Assembly: GCA_964418745.1 (NCBI GenBank)
Contig: CAYQMX010000017.1
Coordinates: 90,556 to 154,555 of the forward strand
Direction: 5' to 3'
From: Scleromatobacter sp964418745
GTDB lineage: Bacteria; Pseudomonadota; Gammaproteobacteria; Burkholderiales; Burkholderiaceae_C
Length of the DNA stretch: 64,000 nucleotides
Position 1 is the stretch's first letter; the number at the start of each line of letters is the position of its first letter. The notes below the pieces were generated by a model. It searched no databases and was not told the DNA's origin. It was given only the letters and a program-made list of their open reading frames with translations. This document shows positions 60,895 through 64,000 of the stretch, piece after piece. A program made the translations under genes and the position numbers.

Positions 60895-60935
60895 CATGCC
60901 GGCCAGTAGCTGCCGGTCGCGAGCAGCCGGTGTCG
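60895..60935 (+). repeat. Dispersed repeat copy, degenerate
   Basis: ATGCCGGCCAGTAGCTGCCG, GTCGCGAGCAGCCGGTGTCG. Confidence 0.45.
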
Positions 60936-60964
60936 AGTAGGCTGGCCTCGTCATCCGACCGAGT

Positions 60965-61711
60965 TCAACGACCCGCTTTCTTGGCTCGAGCCGTCACCTG
61001 CTCGATCACGGTGAGAATTTCGACCGCGCTGAGTGGCGCCGCCGTCGGCTTGACCCAGTATCTGTAGGGCGGCTGGGTCCGGGCCGGGACCGCCAGACCG
61101 GGTGCGGTGGGGCCGGGGTGCCAATTGTCCACATTGGCCGCCGTGCCTGAATCCAGTGCACCGCGCCCCCCGGCCTCGTCGATCATCGCATCCACCGTTG
61201 TCGATATGGAATCGAGGTTTGGCTTTTCAACCGAAAGCTGTCCGAATAGCCGCTCGCGCAGTGCATGCAACCGGCCCGCGGCGGTGGCGCTGATCGCGCC
61301 GGCGTAGTCGACATCGTCAGGGGTGAAGTCGAGATTGTCACCTCCCGGGTCGTCAGCGCGATTGTTGAGTCCGAGTGCCAGATTGATGGGCAAGGAAAAG
61401 ATCTCTTGCTCGACCAGTTCCAGGGTGACGATCTGGTGCGTGGGAGGCAGGCGACCGGGAGCCGACTCCTTGACCGCGGTGCTGAATGCCTTGAGCAGCT
61501 TGCTGTCGCGGGACGGGCTCAGCTTCATCAGGACGTTCACCAACTGGTCGTCCACCTTTTTCGCAAGCACCCTGTTCAACGCGCCCTTCAGCACATTCCA
61601 GGGAATGCGATGATCGAGCTTCATTGTGTGGTGAACCACATTGTTTCGACCCGCGACGATGAAGTTGGGGCGTGGATCGCCGAATTCGTTGCTCGAGTAA
61701 ATGTAGGTCAT
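60965..61711 (-). CDS. Hypothetical protein
   Basis: 248 residues from ATG at 61711 (MTYIYSSNEFGDPRPNFIVA); an upstream in-frame start at 61762 is less likely. Contains helical stretches (LLKAFSTAVKESAPGRLPPT, VTLELVEQEIFSLPINLALG) and a Pro-rich C-terminal region. Not recognised. Confidence 0.65.
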   Translation of the reverse strand: MTYIYSSNEFGDPRPNFIVAGRNNVVHHTMKLDHRIPWNVLKGALNRVLAKKVDDQLVNVLMKLSPSRDSKLLKAFSTAVKESAPGRLPPTHQIVTLELVEQEIFSLPINLALGLNNRADDPGGDNLDFTPDDVDYAGAISATAAGRLHALRERLFGQLSVEKPNLDSISTTVDAMIDEAGGRGALDSGTAANVDNWHPGPTAPGLAVPARTQPPYRYWVKPTAAPLSAVEILTVIEQVTARAKKAGR

Positions 61712-61923
61712 AGGCAACAGCTTTCCATGAAGGCCAAGGACGCCAGCGGCGAAACATCTCAACGGCCCGAGGTCTTGTCCAGGTAGGCAACGCGGGCGAC
61801 TCTCTGACTACGGAATGGGAGGGCAGACTGTGACGGCGCAACGAAGATGCCAGACCGCAACGCGCATGCGGGCCGACCGGCCCGATACTAGCCGTCCAAT
61901 CGCCGGGCTGCAGTCCCTAACGA

Positions 61924-61970
61924 CGCATGTCGGCAGCAGCTGCCGTTCGCGAAGGTCGGGTTTCGGGATG
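61924..61970 (+). repeat. Dispersed repeat copy
   Basis: CGCATGTCGGCAGCAGCTGC, CGTTCGCGAAGGTCGGGTTT, CGGGATG. Confidence 0.5.
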
Positions 61971-62011
61971 CCCACCAAGCCAGCGGCAGAGCGCGAAGTC
62001 AATGGTCGGGC

Positions 62012-62329
62012 TCAGTCGTCCACGACTGCGAGGTAGTCGGGGTCTTGTCGCTGCCCAACAAGGCGGACGACGAGCACGTGATCTGCGCGCTCGAAGTACC
62101 AGAGCGAAAGCGGGAAGCCGTCAAGGCGCCAGGCGCGCAGCCCATCGATGTCGAGTTCCAGGCCGATGGCCGGTGAGCCCGTCCCAGGCTGCTGCTCGAG
62201 CGCATGCAGCACCTTCTTCATGGCGTCGACCAGCTTCTTCGCGACCCGCACCCCGGCTTCGGTGCGGTAGTACAAGACCTCGTCGCGGCGGTCTTGCTTG
62301 GCCGCCGGCGTCAAACGTGCCGGCTTCAC
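62012..62329 (-). CDS. parE: ParE/RelE-family toxin
   Basis: 105 residues. RLTPAAKQDRRDEVLYYRTE (N-terminal helices), RAWRLDGFPLSLWYFERADH and VVRLVGQRQDPDYLAVV are typical ParE/RelE strands; ParE poisons DNA gyrase. The ATG overlaps the antitoxin stop (ATGA), so the pair is translationally coupled. Confidence 0.88.
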   Translation of the reverse strand: MKPARLTPAAKQDRRDEVLYYRTEAGVRVAKKLVDAMKKVLHALEQQPGTGSPAIGLELDIDGLRAWRLDGFPLSLWYFERADHVLVVRLVGQRQDPDYLAVVDD

Positions 62330-62577
62330 TTGCCTCGGCCGTCGGCGATCGCGTTCAGTTCAGCCCAGTTGTCGCGCGTGTCCCCCGTTGCCGAGCCGCT
62401 GGCCAGGCCGTCCTCGACCAAGGCGCGCAGTCGCTGGACTCGTTGCTCGCGCTGGTCCTTTCGAATCAGTTCACGCACGTACTCACTGGTGTTGCCGTAC
62501 TCGCCGGACTCGACCCGCTGGGCGACGAAGGCCCGCAGGGCGTCAGGGAGGGCGATGTTCATGGTGCCGGTGCTCAT
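62326..62577 (-). CDS. parD: ParD-family antitoxin
   Basis: 83 residues. MNIALPDALRAFVAQRVESG and YGNTSEYVRELIRKDQREQR form the ribbon-helix-helix DNA-binding domain of ParD; the C-terminal helix wraps the toxin. ParD normally represses its own promoter, and a palindrome lies just upstream (62596-62612). Confidence 0.9.
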   Translation of the reverse strand: MSTGTMNIALPDALRAFVAQRVESGEYGNTSEYVRELIRKDQREQRVQRLRALVEDGLASGSATGDTRDNWAELNAIADGRGK

Positions 62578-62595
62578 GCCGGAATCGTGAGCCCT

Positions 62596-62612
62596 TTGGC
62601 AACTGTTGTCAA
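62596..62612. promoter_or_regulatory. Operator candidate of the parDE module
   Basis: On the minus strand TTGACAAC-A-GTTGCCAA, arms pairing 7 of 8, located 19 bp upstream of the parD ATG and overlapping a -35-like TTGACA. Fits ParD autoregulation. Confidence 0.45.
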
Positions 62613-62705
62613 GACGTCCGGGGTTCCTGGTTCCGCGCTGCCAGCCTTAGCAGCTGAGCTGTCTTACATTTGGCGAACGAGGTTGGCAGCCACCCGATCG
62701 CCCGT

Positions 62706-62772
62706 TGTCGGCCAGGTCCGGACGGTTACATTGGTCTGCTTTGGAGGCGCCCACCGCGGGCCCCCAGCCGGG
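62706..62772 (+). repeat. Dispersed repeat copy
   Basis: TGTCGGCCAGGTCCGGACGG, TTACATTGGTCTGCTTTGGA, GGCGCCCACCGCGGGCCCCC. First unit and linker of the long form. Confidence 0.65.
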
Positions 62773-62848
62773 GTGCAGTAACTGTTCTTGACGATCTGGC
62801 CGGCACGATGACGCACTCGCCATCTCTTGCCCCGGTCGTTTGAAGTTT

Positions 62849-63082
62849 CTACGAACGAGGCAAGTCTCCGACCAATTCGTTGTACGGAGTGAGGTTCAGA
62901 ACCGTCTTGGCCGCCTCATCGTACTGTTCTTCAAGCTCAGAGGCGGCGCGCTCGAGGTCTTCCATTCGCTGGAAGTCCTCGGGCACGGTGTCGCCGCTGT
63001 CAATCAACTCCTGCAGTTCCTTGATGTCTCCGGCCAATGCGGAGATGGCGTACTGGAGGGTCGAAATGCTGATTTGGGGCAT
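62849..63082 (-). CDS. Small acidic helical protein
   Basis: 77 residues, strongly acidic and helical (SALAGDIKELQELIDSGDTV, FQRMEDLERAASELEEQYDE). Unknown; the size and charge would fit an antitoxin or immunity-like protein, but no partner is recognised. Confidence 0.6.
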   Translation of the reverse strand: MPQISISTLQYAISALAGDIKELQELIDSGDTVPEDFQRMEDLERAASELEEQYDEAAKTVLNLTPYNELVGDLPRS

Positions 63083-63105
63083 AAGTTGCTTCGTGGGTGC
63101 GACGC

Positions 63106-63375
63106 TCAGACCTTTGATTTCGCAGTTGCAATTTGCTGAACAATCGCAGCGCGAGCCATATTGTTCAGCGCCCCCTGGAACGACACGATCGGCATCTTGA
63201 ACTTCGGTTCAAGCTGGTAGTGAGTTCCGCTCAGCTTGCGATTGTAAGGACTTGTCGTTTGCTTCTTGTCTGGACGAATGAAGATGTCGGCATCGGAGTG
63301 ACCTGCTGCGATCAAGAAGAGAGCCGAGGGCGAGAGGGCCTGTTTCCCTTCGCACATTCGGGTCGGAATCGACAA
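63106..63375 (-). CDS. Possible small hypothetical protein
   Basis: 89 residues, 23 nt upstream of the acidic protein gene on the same strand. The C-terminal part (FKMPIVSFQGALNNMARAAI) looks coding; the N-terminal part overlaps a gene remnant on the other strand, so the real start may be internal. Not recognised. Confidence 0.35.
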   Translation of the reverse strand: MSIPTRMCEGKQALSPSALFLIAAGHSDADIFIRPDKKQTTSPYNRKLSGTHYQLEPKFKMPIVSFQGALNNMARAAIVQQIATAKSKV

Positions 63376-63677
63376 GGCTATCGGCCGACGCGTTCCGGGC
63401 GAGAGTTTTGGCAGTCATGGATGTAGACGTCTCGGAGAAGCTCCAGTCAGTCAAGGTTCCGCTGCTGTACCTTCGAGCAAACGAAGACCGTGTGGTGCCT
63501 GCGGCCGCAGCAAAGCACATCGTCCAAATCGTACCTGCCGCGAATGTTGAGTGCTTGGACGCGCCGCACTTCCTGCTTCAGGTTGCGCCAGAAGCGGCGG
63601 CAGATGCGATTGCCACGTTTGTGCGACAAACGCAGGTTCGCGCTCGTCCGAGGGAGCCGTTGATTCCTTCATGCTGA
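63366..63677 (+). pseudogene. C-terminal fragment of an alpha/beta hydrolase
   Basis: ADAFRARVLAVMDVDVSEKL, VKVPLLYLRANEDRVVPAAA and ECLDAPHFLLQVAPEAAADA are the last strands of an alpha/beta hydrolase with the acid Asp (NEDRVV) and catalytic His (APHF). The nucleophile half is missing. A TTG at 63408 is the only plausible start, so it is treated as a 5'-truncated gene. Confidence 0.65.
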
Positions 63678-63688
63678 TCACCGCACAA

Positions 63689-63735
63689 TGTCGCTGTTCG
63701 GCCAGAAGCGGCCTCTGGGCATAGGCCGCTCTCAA
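63689..63735 (+). repeat. Dispersed repeat copy
   Basis: ATGTCGCTGTTCGGCCAGAA, GCGGCCTCTGGGCATAGGCC, GCTCTC; follows the hydrolase remnant by 12 bp. Confidence 0.45.
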
Positions 63736-63769
63736 GAAGCCACTGCTCATCTGCGATGCGTAGGTCTGC

Positions 63770-63979
63770 ATGACACCCTATATTCGAACCGCACGCCCTG
63801 ACGAATTCGACTTTTCCTTCGAGGCAAAGCGCGACGCGATGGGCCCCCATATCAAGGCCAAATGGGGTTGGGACGAGGACTTTCAGCGAGCTCATCATGC
63901 ACGCCGCTGGTCCGAACGGTCGTGGTCAATCATCAGCCTTGAGGACGAGCCTGTCAGGAATTTTGTGTGCGGGGCATAA
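63770..63979 (+). pseudogene. N-terminal fragment of a GNAT acetyltransferase
   Basis: MTPYIRTARPDEFDFSFEAK, AMGPHIKAKWGWDEDFQRAH and RRWSERSWSIISLEDEPVRN are the first third of a GNAT protein of the family with the MGPHIxxxWGWDExFQ motif. It stops after VRNFVCGA, before the acetyl-CoA-binding motif. The window ends shortly after. Confidence 0.55.
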
Positions 63980-64000
63980 CATGACGACCAGGAACATGTA

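Noticed and set aside
46991..62772. Dispersed repeats as integron attC sites
   Set aside because: No RYYYAAC/GTTRRRY core pair could be found at the ends of the copies and no integrase gene is in the window; kept only as an untested alternative.

Overview
The window is GC-rich DNA (about 70% in the left half by eye, lower and more uneven to the right) from a Gram-negative bacterium. PEP-CTERM/EpsA genes, a two-partner-secretion-type adhesin, a type II secretion-like operon, phasin/PHB depolymerase genes, DUF3562 and PilZ proteins all point to Betaproteobacteria, order Burkholderiales, perhaps the Roseateles/Mitsuaria/Rubrivivax group. The genus is inference. No rRNA, tRNA, CRISPR array or complete insertion sequence was seen.

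Layout. (1) 1-14122, plus strand: a surface-structure operon. It holds the 3' 2.8 kcodons of a giant filamentous-haemagglutinin-like exoprotein, a DUF2341-LamG-ExbB fusion, two ExbD proteins, a TonB-like protein, an outer-membrane porin and a coiled-coil periplasmic protein. Junctions are tight or overlapping, so this looks like one adhesin plus its own proton-motive-force transduction module. (2) 14126-24543, minus strand: a compact type II secretion/type IV pilus-like operon reading GspG, GspF, GspE, PilM-like, PilN-like, PilO-like, PilP/GspC-like, lipoprotein secretin, then three more pseudopilins. It is followed by an EpsA-type LuxR regulator and an orphan PEP-CTERM tail. (3) 24768-27320: cyclophilin lipoprotein, a Lys/Ala-rich protein behind a perfect palindrome, a PilZ protein and small proteins. 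(4) 27497-43331: a secreted-enzyme region with three alkaline-phosphatase-superfamily phosphoesterases (two with plausible Pho boxes and one with a weak one), a PEP-CTERM protein, a GH30 xylanase-like lipoprotein, a GH5-CBM2 cellulase and a lipoprotein with four Fn3-like repeats and an unknown C-terminal domain. (5) 43782-46888: phasin-like protein, PHB depolymerase and a DadA-like oxidoreductase.

(6) 46.9-64 kb is an accessory region of short genes on both strands. It contains a split Tse2-like toxin with a Tsi2-like partner, a ParDE module, a membrane-anchored MutS-like ATPase, zinc-ribbon and orphan proteins, and many broken genes (IspF, Clp N-domain, TetR, GNAT, alpha/beta hydrolase, a zinc-ribbon duplicate, a gene split by an 11-bp duplication). 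Running through it, always in the same orientation whatever the gene strand, is a dispersed repeat of about 40 bp, sometimes doubled to about 110 bp. Gene fragments often begin or end next to a copy. The repeat-spaced patchwork is the most unusual structure here; it resembles a cassette array but no integron attC consensus could be recognised.

All functional names come from reading motifs and remembered family patterns without database search. Start codons were chosen by ribosome-binding site, signal peptide and overlap with the upstream gene.
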